A stretch of 64,000 bases of DNA from RBG-13-51-18 sp050014095 (GCA_050014095.1 JBEKDZ010000003.1:186001-250000); one strand, 5' to 3'; shown: positions 43,260-51,901, counted from the first letter of the stretch. Notes: generated by a model from the sequence alone, not told the origin. A program made the numbers and translations.

Positions 43260-44072
43260 ATGGCTAGAACCCAACGGTGGGCGGATTGGATGTTTCGCAG
43301 GACAGATGAGAACTTTTCTATCCTCGATGTCGTGAAGTCCGGTACCATCGATTTTAAGCTTGCTGGGCTATTATGGCTCTTGATGGAGCACCGGGCTTCG
43401 GTAATGGTGGCAGCCGGTCCTGTCTGGGCTGGAAAAACTACACTGTTTCACGCCCTGTTGGATTTTCTCCGTCCTGAAATAGAACAGGTCTCTTTACGCG
43501 GCTATGATGAAGATTTCAAGTCTTTAGGAAATGATAAACCAGAAAATACCTATCTCATTACCGAAGAAATAAGTAATCACAGTTATGAATATCTCTGGGG
43601 CTACCAAGTCACTAAAGCGTTCGAGTTACTGCCAAAGGGCTACGCCCTGGGAGGCACGATACATGCCCGCAACATCAGGGAAGTCGCCTATGTTCTAAAT
43701 GCCCTCGGAGTACCTTTGCCGCTAATTGCCACTCTTGGGGTTATCATAACTCTCCAGGTTACCCGCGGACGCTCTTACTATGATGAACCACTCCGCTATG
43801 TGGACACGGTAAGCACCTTCAATATTACCAAAGATGGTCTGGTCGCTCAAATCCTGGTCACGCGACATTTACCGGATGAAAAGTTTATTTATACCCCGGA
43901 ACAATTGTTGCACGATAATCTTTTTAATAAGTTCCCTATCAAGTATAGTTCTGTATCTTCAGAGATGGAGCTTCGCGGGCATTATTTAAGCCAACTCGAC
44001 AATAGGGGTGTATCATCCCGTGAAGAAGTAAGAAAAGCAATTTTGAAATATTATCAGTCGCGATTTTCATGA
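43260..44072 (+). CDS. Minimal PilT/VirB11-like secretion ATPase
   Basis: A 270-residue P-loop protein. Walker A is GPVWAGKTT (53-61). A hydrophobic strand ending in two glutamates (NTYLITEE) stands where Walker B would be. GGTIHARNIREVAYVLNALG around His135 resembles the His box of PilT/TadA ATPases (GTLHT.., TIHA..). The N-terminal domain of normal type II/IV secretion ATPases is missing, and no pilin, platform or prepilin peptidase gene is near. It follows the VWA gene by 59 bases with AGGAAGAGGAAACC before the ATG, so the three genes are probably one operon. Confidence 0.68.
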   Translation: MARTQRWADWMFRRTDENFSILDVVKSGTIDFKLAGLLWLLMEHRASVMVAAGPVWAGKTTLFHALLDFLRPEIEQVSLRGYDEDFKSLGNDKPENTYLITEEISNHSYEYLWGYQVTKAFELLPKGYALGGTIHARNIREVAYVLNALGVPLPLIATLGVIITLQVTRGRSYYDEPLRYVDTVSTFNITKDGLVAQILVTRHLPDEKFIYTPEQLLHDNLFNKFPIKYSSVSSEMELRGHYLSQLDNRGVSSREEVRKAILKYYQSRFS

Positions 44073-44114
44073 ACTATGTGGGTTACACTTTCTGACGAAT
44101 TGTGCAGCGTATAG

Positions 44115-44338
44115 TTTCCCGGTTATATGCTGGCGGATTCGGAAACCGTAGCTAAATACGTAGCAGACCTGCATGATTTACTTAACGAGAGCTCTTTTGC
44201 CGAGAGGAAATCCTTTGTCAGAAGCTTCATCAAAGAGGTTAAAGTTACTGGGGATGACGTGCTATTAACTTATACAATGCCAATGCTGCCTAGGGGTTTA
44301 ACGGAGGAGAAATTGCCAGTTCTGCCTGTTGATACCCT
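44115..44338 (+). pseudogene. Serine recombinase C-terminal remnant
   Basis: The frame reads LHDLLNESSFAERKSFVRSFIKEVKVTGDDVLLTYTMPMLP, the usual C-terminal end of large serine recombinases/resolvases. The catalytic domain is missing, a stop (TAG) lies just upstream in frame, and the frame runs into the 3' end of a tRNA-Leu gene on the other strand. It is a decayed integrase remnant beside a tRNA, the kind of place where genomic islands insert. Confidence 0.65.
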
Positions 44339-44423
44339 TGGTGGGGAAGGGGGGACTCGAACCCCCACGCATTGCTGCACTGGATCCTAAGTCCAGCCCG
44401 TCTGCCAGTTCCGGCACTCCCCC
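44339..44423 (-). tRNA. tRNA-Leu (TAG)
   Basis: On the minus strand acceptor GGGGGAG pairs with CTTCCCC (one G-U). The anticodon stem CTGGA/TCCAG encloses CTTAGGA (anticodon TAG). A long variable arm (TGCAGCAATGCG) marks a class II tRNA. The T arm is GGGGG-TTCGAGT-CCCCC, and CCA is encoded (44339-44341). Length 85. Confidence 0.93.
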
Positions 44424-44533
44424 GCGGTGGTGAGAATCACTCTCCCGTACTATAGCATTTTATATGGGCAGTCTCAAGTATATTTATCAATTAAATGCGC
44501 TCAAATGGTCCTTACTTATGATAGAAAAGGTGA

Positions 44534-44562
44534 TTGACAAATTTCTTAAGTTCTGCTATTAT
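44534..44562 (+). promoter_or_regulatory. Promoter for the 46-aa peptide gene
   Basis: TTGACA (44534-44539) and TATTAT (44557-44562) with a 17-base spacer, a near-perfect promoter. The operator palindrome begins at the last bases of the -10. Confidence 0.75.
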
Positions 44563-44581
44563 ACCTAGAGTATCTAGGTAT
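44561..44581. promoter_or_regulatory. Operator palindrome 1 (probable PadR site)
   Basis: ATACCTAGA-GTA-TCTAGGTAT is a perfect 9-base inverted repeat with a 3-base centre. It matches the site at 44880-44900 in 18 of 21 positions. Sitting on the -10 and start point, it would block transcription when bound. Confidence 0.7.
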
Positions 44582-44637
44582 TCAACACGTCGCGGCAGCC
44601 CTACTGGAAAAACAACAACATTACAGGAGGTTAACAA

Positions 44638-44778
44638 GTGAAATTACTAAGTCTGGCAATCTGCTCACTGGGAATTTGGGTTCTATTAAGTGCCTTCGTT
44701 AGCGCCTCATGGGTAAGCATCGTTTTTGGCGCCATTACCGCCGTTTTGGCATTAGGTGCCGCTGGTACATCTAAATAG
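44638..44778 (+). CDS. Small membrane peptide (46 aa)
   Basis: A GTG-started frame with a perfect AGGAGG seven bases before it. The peptide is almost wholly hydrophobic: an N-terminal helix (LLSLAICSLGIWVLLSAFV) and a second (WVSIVFGAITAVLALGAAG), ending TSK. The W-and-S turn between helices loosely recalls the SPW-repeat membrane proteins. Strong promoter and operator upstream argue that it is real and controlled together with the PadR gene that follows. Confidence 0.7.
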   Translation: MKLLSLAICSLGIWVLLSAFVSASWVSIVFGAITAVLALGAAGTSK

Positions 44779-44874
44779 CACCAACTATCATTTAATATAA
44801 AAACTGGCTGCCCCGGTAACTTTAAATTTATTGTTTTATTAACCTCTTGCAAATGCGTAACATCTTTGATAGTA

Positions 44875-44904
44875 TTGACATACATAGAGTATCTAAGTAA
44901 TAAT
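44875..44904 (+). promoter_or_regulatory. padR promoter with operator palindrome 2
   Basis: TTGACA at 44875-44880 and AATAAT at 44899-44904 (18-base spacer). Between them ATACATAGA-GTA-TCTAAGTAA (44880-44900) repeats operator 1 with three changes. This layout predicts autoregulation by the PadR protein. Confidence 0.65.
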
Positions 44905-44926
44905 AACCGTGCTCGAGGTGATTAAT

Positions 44927-45268
44927 ATGGAACCGAAACGCGATCTCTTAAAAGGAAGCTCTAACTCGCTGCTCCTTTGTTTGCTGGAGCGGCAGCCGAT
45001 GTATGGCTACCAGATAGTAAAAGAGCTTGAGGTGAGGAGCCAAGGGTATTTCAAATTTAAAGAGGGCACGCTTTATCCAGCCCTCCACCGCCTGGAAAAG
45101 TCCGGGTTGATAACCGGGAAATGGGAAACGTTGCCTAATGGAAGGAAGCGGCGTTATTATCTCATTACCGCTAAGGGGCAAGCCAAGCTCGCCGAGGAAC
45201 GAACGCAGTGGTTAGATTTCTTTACCGCAGTTAAACTGATACTTGAGCCTGAAGTTAATAGAATCTAA
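44927..45268 (+). CDS. PadR-family transcriptional regulator
   Basis: A 113-residue winged-helix repressor. LLLCLLERQPMYGYQIVKEL is the PadR hallmark, followed by GTLYPALHRLEKSGLITG and the wing GRKRRYYLITAKGQ. I chose ATG 44927, with GAGGTG seven bases upstream, over GTG 44909. Its stop lies just before the ATG at 45282 of the permease-prefix membrane protein, a frequent partner. Two like palindromes upstream are its probable sites. PadR ligands are varied (phenolics, drugs), so the inducer is not predictable. Confidence 0.9.
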   Translation: MEPKRDLLKGSSNSLLLCLLERQPMYGYQIVKELEVRSQGYFKFKEGTLYPALHRLEKSGLITGKWETLPNGRKRRYYLITAKGQAKLAEERTQWLDFFTAVKLILEPEVNRI

Positions 45269-45281
45269 AAGGACAGACATA

Positions 45282-46187
45282 ATGACACTGGATTTAACCC
45301 AATATCTGGAGAGCATAAAAGCTGATGCCCGGCTGGAGCAACCCGACGAAACGGGAATTATAAGCGAGCTTGAAGCCCATATCGAAGATAAGCTCCAGGA
45401 ACTCAGCGATGCCGGCCTGACAAAAGAAGAGGCTATGAAAACATGTCTCAGTCAAATGGGCAGCATCAAGTCAATCGCCCGACAGATATATGAGGCTTAC
45501 AGTCAAGGCAGCTGGAAACAGGTACTATTAGCCGCCATGCCCCACTTCCTTTTCGGGCTATTGTTCGTTCTTAACTGGTGGCACTATCCCGGTTGGTTGT
45601 CGCTGGTGCTGGTGCTCATTCTCGGGACGACGTTCTACGGCTGGTCTCACGGTAAACCTTCTTGGGTTTTCCCCTGGCTGGGATACACTATGGTGCCGTT
45701 AATCATCGTAGGACTGATGTTTCTTTATCTGCCTAAAGGATGGTCATTCCTGGCAATACTGGTCTATCTACCCCTGGCGCTCTGGTGGCTCTTCCGCATT
45801 ATCATTCTAAGTATCAAAAGGGACTGGCTTTTCAGCTCATTAATGCTACTGCCGATGCCGATCATCATCGGCTGGTACCTGGCGATATCACCATCGGGCG
45901 AATTATCTGAAGAAACTTTACAGCAGCTTTCTTATTTTGCCCCATGGATAGGATTGAGCTTTATGGGACTGGCGCTGACAATCGCAGTTTTCATCCGTTT
46001 ACGCCAGCGTTGGTTGAGAATCAGCTTGCTGGCAGCATCGGGACTAACGACATTGATCCTGATTGTCTATCACTCGACTGGTTACGTGAATAATCTCGCC
46101 TTCCTCGGACTTTTGTTTATTATGTGGGGAGTATTGCTCATTCCCCCCATATTGGAAAGACGACTGAAAAACATCCGGGTGAAATAA
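45282..46187 (+). CDS. Membrane protein with permease-prefix (HAAS-like) domain
   Basis: About 301 residues. Residues 1-85 form the helical permease-prefix domain often found next to PadR genes (YLESIKADARL, ISELEAHIEDKLQELSDAGLTKEEAMKTCLSQMGS). The rest has about eight hydrophobic helices rich in tryptophan. AAAAGGACAG supports ATG 45282; the 39-base extension upstream overlaps padR. It may sense or transmit a membrane state to PadR, by analogy with such pairs; it carries no transporter motif that I can name. Confidence 0.8.
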   Translation: MTLDLTQYLESIKADARLEQPDETGIISELEAHIEDKLQELSDAGLTKEEAMKTCLSQMGSIKSIARQIYEAYSQGSWKQVLLAAMPHFLFGLLFVLNWWHYPGWLSLVLVLILGTTFYGWSHGKPSWVFPWLGYTMVPLIIVGLMFLYLPKGWSFLAILVYLPLALWWLFRIIILSIKRDWLFSSLMLLPMPIIIGWYLAISPSGELSEETLQQLSYFAPWIGLSFMGLALTIAVFIRLRQRWLRISLLAASGLTTLILIVYHSTGYVNNLAFLGLLFIMWGVLLIPPILERRLKNIRVK

Positions 46188-46188
46188 C

Positions 46189-47046
46189 ATGAGGCAGGTA
46201 GCCATCGTTACCGATACCACTGCCTGTGTACCCCAGGAACAGGTTATCAGGTATGATATCGAAGTGGTGCCGGTACCCCTGATAATTAATGAGAAGACCT
46301 ACCGCGACGGGATAGACATCACGGCCACCGAGTTCTATGGGATGCTGCGTAACGCGAAGAAAATGCCGACGACTTCCGCCTCTTCTCCCGAACCCTATTT
46401 ACAAGCCTACCGTAATGCGAGCCGCAAGGCACCCAATGTTCTTTGTTTAACGGAGCCGAGCAAGTTTAGCGCGATGTTCAACTCCGCCCGCACGGCCATT
46501 GAAACAGCCAAAACCACCCTGAAAAAGGTAACCATAGAAGTTATGGAATGCACTACCGCCGCCGCGGGCCAGGGACTGGTGGCTCTAGCAGCCGCGCGTG
46601 CCGCCGCAGCGGAGAAATCCTTAGAAGAAGTTAAACAAATCGTTCGCAGCGTTATGTCAAGGGTCAACCTGTTCGCGACACTGGATACCCTGCGCTACCT
46701 AGCAAGGAGCGGGCGGGTGCCGCAAGCCGCGGCGCTGATTAATTCCCTCCTTAATATCAAACCCGTTTTTACGCTCAACCACGCCAGCCCCCGTACTGTA
46801 TCTCTCCCGAGGACGATGAAAAGCGCCATTAACCGCATGCTGAAGGAAATGGAAGACGTCGTAACTAAAAAACAACAGCTACATGTTGCCGTCATGCATG
46901 CCGACGCCATGGAAGAAGCGATAACTCTGAAAGACATGATTTCAGCTCGGTTCGAATGTAAAGAAATATATATCACTGAGTTCACCCCGGTAATGGGGGT
47001 GCATACAGGACCGGGATTAGTAGGCGTAGCCTTCTACGAAGAATAG
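46189..47046 (+). CDS. DegV family fatty-acid-binding protein
   Basis: A 285-residue DegV (FakB-like) protein. It begins VAIVTDTTACVPQE and has the lipid-pocket segments TTSASSPEPYLQAY, CTTAAAGQGLVALAAA, TLDTLRYLARSGRVPQAAA and GVHTGPGLVGVAFY. In Gram-positive bacteria FakB proteins present fatty acids to the kinase FakA; no fakA-like gene is near. One base after the preceding stop, so co-transcribed. Confidence 0.92.
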   Translation: MRQVAIVTDTTACVPQEQVIRYDIEVVPVPLIINEKTYRDGIDITATEFYGMLRNAKKMPTTSASSPEPYLQAYRNASRKAPNVLCLTEPSKFSAMFNSARTAIETAKTTLKKVTIEVMECTTAAAGQGLVALAAARAAAAEKSLEEVKQIVRSVMSRVNLFATLDTLRYLARSGRVPQAAALINSLLNIKPVFTLNHASPRTVSLPRTMKSAINRMLKEMEDVVTKKQQLHVAVMHADAMEEAITLKDMISARFECKEIYITEFTPVMGVHTGPGLVGVAFYEE

Positions 47047-47109
47047 AACCTCACCAAGCTCCTTCTCTGTCTAGCCAAACTAAACAAAACAATCTATAAT
47101 CAATATGTT

Positions 47110-47697
47110 ATGCATGCTCCACAAGTTATCACCGATGCTCACCGGTTAGCCAATACCTTTGGCACCCTCCCCGAAGCGGAGGCGCAACCTACTGCCATTA
47201 TCGTCAGCGGCTTGCCGGGAACCGGTAAATCATATTTTTGCCGTCGGCTGGCGGAGCGTTTGCCATTTGTTATCCTAGAAAGCGATGCCCTACGCAAGCA
47301 ACTTTTCGCAACCCCAACCTATACGGCGGAGGAGAGTGCCTATCTTTTCCGTGCCATTCACTGTTTGATGGAAGACCTCCTCAAGAGAGGCATGCCTATC
47401 ATCCTGGATGCTACCAACCTTGCTGAGAAACATCGGGAACGTATTTACAATATTGCCGAACTTCTCAACGCGCGGTTAATTATCGTGCACGTAAAAGCGC
47501 CACCGGAGCTGGTGCAGAAGCGACTTAAACAAAGGATGGAAAGAAAAACCCCGCAGGATAATTCCACTGCCGATTGGTCAGTCTACCAGAAGATGAGGAC
47601 ATCAGTAGAAAAAATCAATCGCCGCCATTTTACCGTGGATACGTCTAAAGATATTACCCTGGCAATTGAGAAAATCGTCAGAGAAGCCAACCGCTGA
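47110..47697 (+). CDS. P-loop kinase-like ATP-binding protein
   Basis: A 195-residue protein with Walker A GLPGTGKSYF near residue 36 and an ESDALRKQL segment like the substrate site of small-molecule or zeta-type kinases. LLKRGMPIILDATNL is the second core strand. The arginine-rich QKRLKQRMERK is a lid. It resembles the stand-alone AAA_33 kinases (including gluconate or polynucleotide kinase relatives). No antitoxin gene is near, so a toxin role is unlikely. Substrate unknown. Confidence 0.8.
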   Translation: MHAPQVITDAHRLANTFGTLPEAEAQPTAIIVSGLPGTGKSYFCRRLAERLPFVILESDALRKQLFATPTYTAEESAYLFRAIHCLMEDLLKRGMPIILDATNLAEKHRERIYNIAELLNARLIIVHVKAPPELVQKRLKQRMERKTPQDNSTADWSVYQKMRTSVEKINRRHFTVDTSKDITLAIEKIVREANR

Positions 47698-47711
47698 AAG
47701 GAGACCTTTTA

Positions 47712-49205
47712 ATGGAAATTAAAGCCGCCACCGGTGAGATTATCGGAGCTAAAACCGGCGCTATTATCATCAACCACTTCGAGGGTGCGAAGCAACCTGA
47801 AGGTGCTGCCGCCATCGTTGATAAAGCGTTAGGCGGCGCTATATCGAATCTTATGAAGCAGGGGGATATTAAAGGCAAGCTCAATGAGATAACCCTGTTG
47901 CATAGCCTGGGTAAACTGCCGGCGAGCCGCATCGCCGTTCTGGGACTGGGCAAGAAAAAGGAGCTAACGGTCAATAAAGTGCGTGGCGCCATTGGTGAGG
48001 TCTGCCGCTATCTACGGGGTAAAGGCGTCAGCAGTATCGCCAGCATCATCATCGGCGATGGAGTTAACGGGATAAAAACCGACGTCGCTGTTCAGGCAAT
48101 GACCGAGGGAGCTATACTTGGTCTTTATGCTTTCCGGCGCTACATCACCAAGCAAGAAAACGGCTTCGGTGAGATAAAAGAGTTCACGATAATCGGCAAG
48201 GAAAAGCAGCAGATGGAAAAAGCCATCGCCATCGGCAAAATTACCTCCGAGGCGGCTAACTACGCGCGGGACATGGTCAACGAGCCAGGCAATGTCATGA
48301 CGCCCACCAAAATGGCAGAAACCGCCCGCGATATTGCCAAAAAGTACGGGCTTAAGGTGGAGATTTTCGATAGAGATAAAATGAAGGAATTAGGGATGGG
48401 GGGCTTACTGGGGGTATCGCAAGGCAGCCAGCAGCCGCCTAAATTTATCGTCCTCAAATATAACGGCCGTAAATCCAGTGAAATCGATTTAGCATTAGTG
48501 GGTAAGGGCATCACCTTCGACTCCGGCGGCATCTCGATTAAACCGTCGGAGAACATGGCGGATATGAAAGATGACATGGCGGGTGGGGCTGCGGTACTGG
48601 CGACGCTAATGGCGCTGGCGCAGCTTAAACCCGCGATTAACGTGACGGCATTCGTCCCGGCGACGGAGAACCTGCCGAGCGGCACGGCGCTTAAACCGGG
48701 CGATATCATTACCATCATGAACGGCAAGACCATCGAGGTGCTTAATACCGACGCCGAGGGACGGCTGATTCTTGCCGACGCCTTAAGCTACGCCGTGAAA
48801 AGCGGGGCAAAAGCCATCATCGATGTGGCTACCCTGACCGGCGCCTGCCAGGTAGCGCTAGGAAAAATCACCACCGGGGCTTTTACCAACAACCAAGCGC
48901 TCGTGGATAAGGTAATCGCCGCCGGCAATGAGGTTGGCGAGCCTGCTTGGCAGCTACCAATGTTCGATGAATATAAAGAGTTTATCAAGAGCGATATCGC
49001 CGATATTAAAAACTCCGGCAACAGATACGGCAGCGCTATCACCACCGCTAAATTCCTCGAGGAGTTTGTGGATAAAACACCCTGGGTACATCTTGACCTT
49101 ACTGGACCTGATAACGATAAAGAAAAAGGCTACCTGGTCAAAGGAGCAACCGGCGTGCCGGTGAGAACGCTGATAAGCTTTGTGATGGCACAGGCAAAGA
49201 AATAA
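47712..49205 (+). CDS. pepA: Leucyl aminopeptidase (M17)
   Basis: A 497-residue cytosol aminopeptidase with two-metal site. The C-terminal catalytic domain has LVGKGITFDSGGISIKP (metal and catalytic Lys region), DMAGGAAV, and NTDAEGRLILADAL (metal ligands and catalytic Arg). The N-terminal domain is complete. AAAGGAG precedes the ATG. PepA can also bind DNA in E. coli; nothing here bears on that. Confidence 0.95.
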   Translation: MEIKAATGEIIGAKTGAIIINHFEGAKQPEGAAAIVDKALGGAISNLMKQGDIKGKLNEITLLHSLGKLPASRIAVLGLGKKKELTVNKVRGAIGEVCRYLRGKGVSSIASIIIGDGVNGIKTDVAVQAMTEGAILGLYAFRRYITKQENGFGEIKEFTIIGKEKQQMEKAIAIGKITSEAANYARDMVNEPGNVMTPTKMAETARDIAKKYGLKVEIFDRDKMKELGMGGLLGVSQGSQQPPKFIVLKYNGRKSSEIDLALVGKGITFDSGGISIKPSENMADMKDDMAGGAAVLATLMALAQLKPAINVTAFVPATENLPSGTALKPGDIITIMNGKTIEVLNTDAEGRLILADALSYAVKSGAKAIIDVATLTGACQVALGKITTGAFTNNQALVDKVIAAGNEVGEPAWQLPMFDEYKEFIKSDIADIKNSGNRYGSAITTAKFLEEFVDKTPWVHLDLTGPDNDKEKGYLVKGATGVPVRTLISFVMAQAKK

Positions 49206-49224
49206 TAATCAAGGAGGGGGTAAA

Positions 49225-49866
49225 ATGAAGATTAAGTATTTAGCCCATTCCGCCTTTTTAATAACGTCGGAGAAAGGTACGAGAATCGTTACCGACCCCT
49301 ATACCGCCTCGCCGGGAATGGGATACGGTGCGATAGCCGAAACGGCAGACATCGTTACCGTAAGCCACGAGCACGGTGACCATAATAACGTATCCGCTGT
49401 AAAAGGCAACCCGAAAATAGTTAAAACCAGCACCAATGTCAAAGATATTGTATTTATAGCCGTCCCCACCTCCCACGACGACCAAGGAGGCAGCCAGCGG
49501 GGTGAAAATACAATATTTTGTTTTGAGGTGGATGGTGTAAAAATGTGTCATGCCGGCGACCTCGGCCATGAGCTGACTGCCGAACAGGTAAAAGCCACCG
49601 GTAATGTTGACGTTTTAATGATTCCGGTGGGGGGCTTTTTTACGATAGACGCTAAAACCGCCGGGAAAGTCGTCGACCAGCTTAAACCTAAAGTGATTCT
49701 CCCCATGCACTATAAAATGGGTAAATCCAACTTCCCCATCGCCGGTGTGGAGGACTTCCTGAAGGGCAAGAGTAACGTGATTCGCTCGAATGATAGCGAG
49801 ATAGAGCTCGAGGCAGGCAAGCTAACGAACACAGCAGAAATTGTTGTTTTAAAACCATCTCTATAA
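49225..49866 (+). CDS. MBL-fold metal-dependent hydrolase (UPF0173-like)
   Basis: A 213-residue metallo-beta-lactamase fold protein with SHEHGDHNN (complete metal motif), CHAGDLGHELT and LPMHYKMG. The compact size and MKIKYLAHSAFLI start match the YtkL/UPF0173 group. AAGGAGGGGG is the ribosome site, 20 bases after pepA. Confidence 0.9.
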   Translation: MKIKYLAHSAFLITSEKGTRIVTDPYTASPGMGYGAIAETADIVTVSHEHGDHNNVSAVKGNPKIVKTSTNVKDIVFIAVPTSHDDQGGSQRGENTIFCFEVDGVKMCHAGDLGHELTAEQVKATGNVDVLMIPVGGFFTIDAKTAGKVVDQLKPKVILPMHYKMGKSNFPIAGVEDFLKGKSNVIRSNDSEIELEAGKLTNTAEIVVLKPSL

Positions 49867-49884
49867 GTTTGAGGAACAAATTAT

Positions 49885-50514
49885 ATGAATGACTATTGGG
49901 ATAAAAGGTTCCGGGTTGAAGGTAAAATATGGGGCGATGTGCACAGCCGTACCGCCGAGTATGCTTTAGAGCTATTTAAAAAGAACGATGTTAAAAAGCT
50001 ACTGGTGCCGGGGTCGGGCTATGGCAGGAACACCCGGCTGTTCTCGGCGTCAGGATTCAAGGTAACCGGCGTAGAAATCTCGGAAACAGCCTGTAAGATG
50101 GCGCATAAATTCGACCCGGCTACCAGAATATTTAATGACTCCGTCCTGGATATGTCTTATCTTGGGACTAATTATGACGCTATCTATTGTTACAACGTGC
50201 TGCACCTGTTTCTGCAATATGACCGGCAGCTCTTTTTACAACAATGCATCAGCAGAATTAAAAAACAGGGGCTGATGTTTTTCACCGTCTTTTCAGAAAA
50301 AGAAGAGAGCTTCGGGAAAGGTAAAAAGGTCGAGAAAAACACCTTTGAAAGTAAACCAGGCCGGCCGGTGCATTACTTCGACGAGGAAGACCTGAAAGCC
50401 TATTTTAAGCGTATGGACATACTGGAAACAGGCACCATGGAAGACCCGGAAGACCACGGCGAGGGACCGCATACGCATTTGTTACGCTATATCTACGTTA
50501 GAAAAATCAAATGA
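49885..50514 (+). CDS. Class I SAM-dependent methyltransferase
   Basis: A 209-residue methyltransferase of the small thiopurine/tellurite-type group. Motif I reads LLVPGSGYGRNTRLFS (GxGxGR-like), then VTGVEIS and DAIYCYNVLHLF. It overlaps the next gene by 4 bases (ATGA), so they are translationally coupled. Substrate unknown. Confidence 0.87.
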   Translation: MNDYWDKRFRVEGKIWGDVHSRTAEYALELFKKNDVKKLLVPGSGYGRNTRLFSASGFKVTGVEISETACKMAHKFDPATRIFNDSVLDMSYLGTNYDAIYCYNVLHLFLQYDRQLFLQQCISRIKKQGLMFFTVFSEKEESFGKGKKVEKNTFESKPGRPVHYFDEEDLKAYFKRMDILETGTMEDPEDHGEGPHTHLLRYIYVRKIK

Positions 50515-51803
50515 TCAACCCCAACGACGTCAACCTGATTATCTTCGATATGGACGGGACCATCGTCCCCTCCCTGCCGCCAGTATACGAGTCGATTAAA
50601 AGGGCTTTTAACAAGCTGGGCTGGCCAGTCAATTTCACTCCGGAGGAAATCAACCAGTTCTTCGGGGTAACGACGGCAGCCACCCAGGGCGGGCTGTATG
50701 AATTCATTACCCCGCCGAACAGCCATCTTACCATACCGGAGGTCAGGGAAAAAGTGCGCGAAGAATATGAAGGAGTATTCCGCGACATGGCGCAGCCCTA
50801 CCCGGGGGTAAAGGAAACGCTCGCAGCTTTGAGAAAACGGGGCTATAAACTAGCCCAATATACTAACGCGTCGACCAAGTATCTTGGTGTTGTTATGTCA
50901 ACTCTAGGCATGGAAGATTATTTCGACTATATTGAATGCATCCAGGATAATAACCTCACTAAACCCGAGCTGGTGAGGAAAATTAGAGAAAAGTTCGGTG
51001 GGTTAACCACCGCCATCGTCGGCGATAGAGTTCACGACATCGAAGCCGCCAGGGAGACCGGTTCCCTATCTATCGGCGCCCTGTATGGCTACGGCGATAA
51101 CGAACCGAAACAAGCTGACCTTGCGATAAACAAGTTCGACGACCTGCTCTCGATTTTCGATAAACGGCTGCCAATATTTGAGAAAATACTTAAAGAGACC
51201 CGCGAGAAAAAGCCAAAAGATAAGGCTTTCGTTATCGGGGTAAATGGGATTGACGGGGCAGGGAAAACGCAATTTGCAGAGGCGCTGGAAGTATTTTTAA
51301 AAACGCAGGGCGAATTAACACAACTCATCCACCTCGATGATTTTCATAATCCAAAGGCAATCCGGTATGGCGGCAGCGACCAGGCTGATAACTATTATAA
51401 TAGAAGTTTCAATATAGGTCTGGTTATCGATAAATTACTATCGCCGATGCAAAAGAAGCAGCCGATATCCTTAAAACTCAAAACCCTCGATTTACAGACA
51501 GATAAATATACCAACGAGCGCAAGTATGTCATCAAGCCAAACACCATTGTAATCTTCGAGGGGGTGTTCTTATTCCGGAAGGAACTTGCGCCTTATATCG
51601 ACCTGAAAGTCTTCCTGCATATTTCTTTCGATGAAAGTAAAAGACGGGCTATGATAAGAGATTCAGAAGCAGACATAAAAAAGTACGATGAAAAGTACCT
51701 GCCGGCGCAGCGAAAATACTTAACGGAATATCCCCCTGCTAAAGTCGCCGATATCATCATCGATAACACCAATTGGGATTATCCAGTGATAAAGTCGGTC
51801 TAA
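50511..51803 (+). CDS. HAD phosphatase fused to uridine kinase-like domain
   Basis: A 430-residue fusion. Residues 1-220 are a HAD domain: FDMDGTIV (motif I), YTNAST (motif II), KPELV, and VGDRVHDIEAA (motif IV). Residues 235-430 are a P-loop kinase of the uridine kinase/phosphoribulokinase group with GVNGIDGAGKTQFAEAL, HLDDFHNPK and IVIFEGVFLFRKEL. A phosphatase and a nucleoside-type kinase in one chain suggests a salvage or recycling step. It could also be regarded as two old genes merged; no stop or shift is seen. Confidence 0.87.
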   Translation: MINPNDVNLIIFDMDGTIVPSLPPVYESIKRAFNKLGWPVNFTPEEINQFFGVTTAATQGGLYEFITPPNSHLTIPEVREKVREEYEGVFRDMAQPYPGVKETLAALRKRGYKLAQYTNASTKYLGVVMSTLGMEDYFDYIECIQDNNLTKPELVRKIREKFGGLTTAIVGDRVHDIEAARETGSLSIGALYGYGDNEPKQADLAINKFDDLLSIFDKRLPIFEKILKETREKKPKDKAFVIGVNGIDGAGKTQFAEALEVFLKTQGELTQLIHLDDFHNPKAIRYGGSDQADNYYNRSFNIGLVIDKLLSPMQKKQPISLKLKTLDLQTDKYTNERKYVIKPNTIVIFEGVFLFRKELAPYIDLKVFLHISFDESKRRAMIRDSEADIKKYDEKYLPAQRKYLTEYPPAKVADIIIDNTNWDYPVIKSV

Positions 51804-51873
51804 ATAGCTTAAGTATCCACATATATTATCATAAAAAAATTAGTATAATTTTTATATTATCCTCTAGTTAATG

Positions 51874-51901
51874 TTGACTTCTTATAGTATAATTATATAT
51901 A
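51874..51901 (+). promoter_or_regulatory. Candidate promoter of the Moco gene run
   Basis: TTGACT (51874-51879) and TATATA (51896-51901), spacer 16. The next start codon is at 51938. The sequence around is very A+T-rich. Confidence 0.4.

Noticed and set aside
47110..47697. Zeta-type toxin of a toxin-antitoxin pair.
   Set aside because: No small partner gene is adjacent, and the flanks are housekeeping genes. It fits a general small-molecule kinase.
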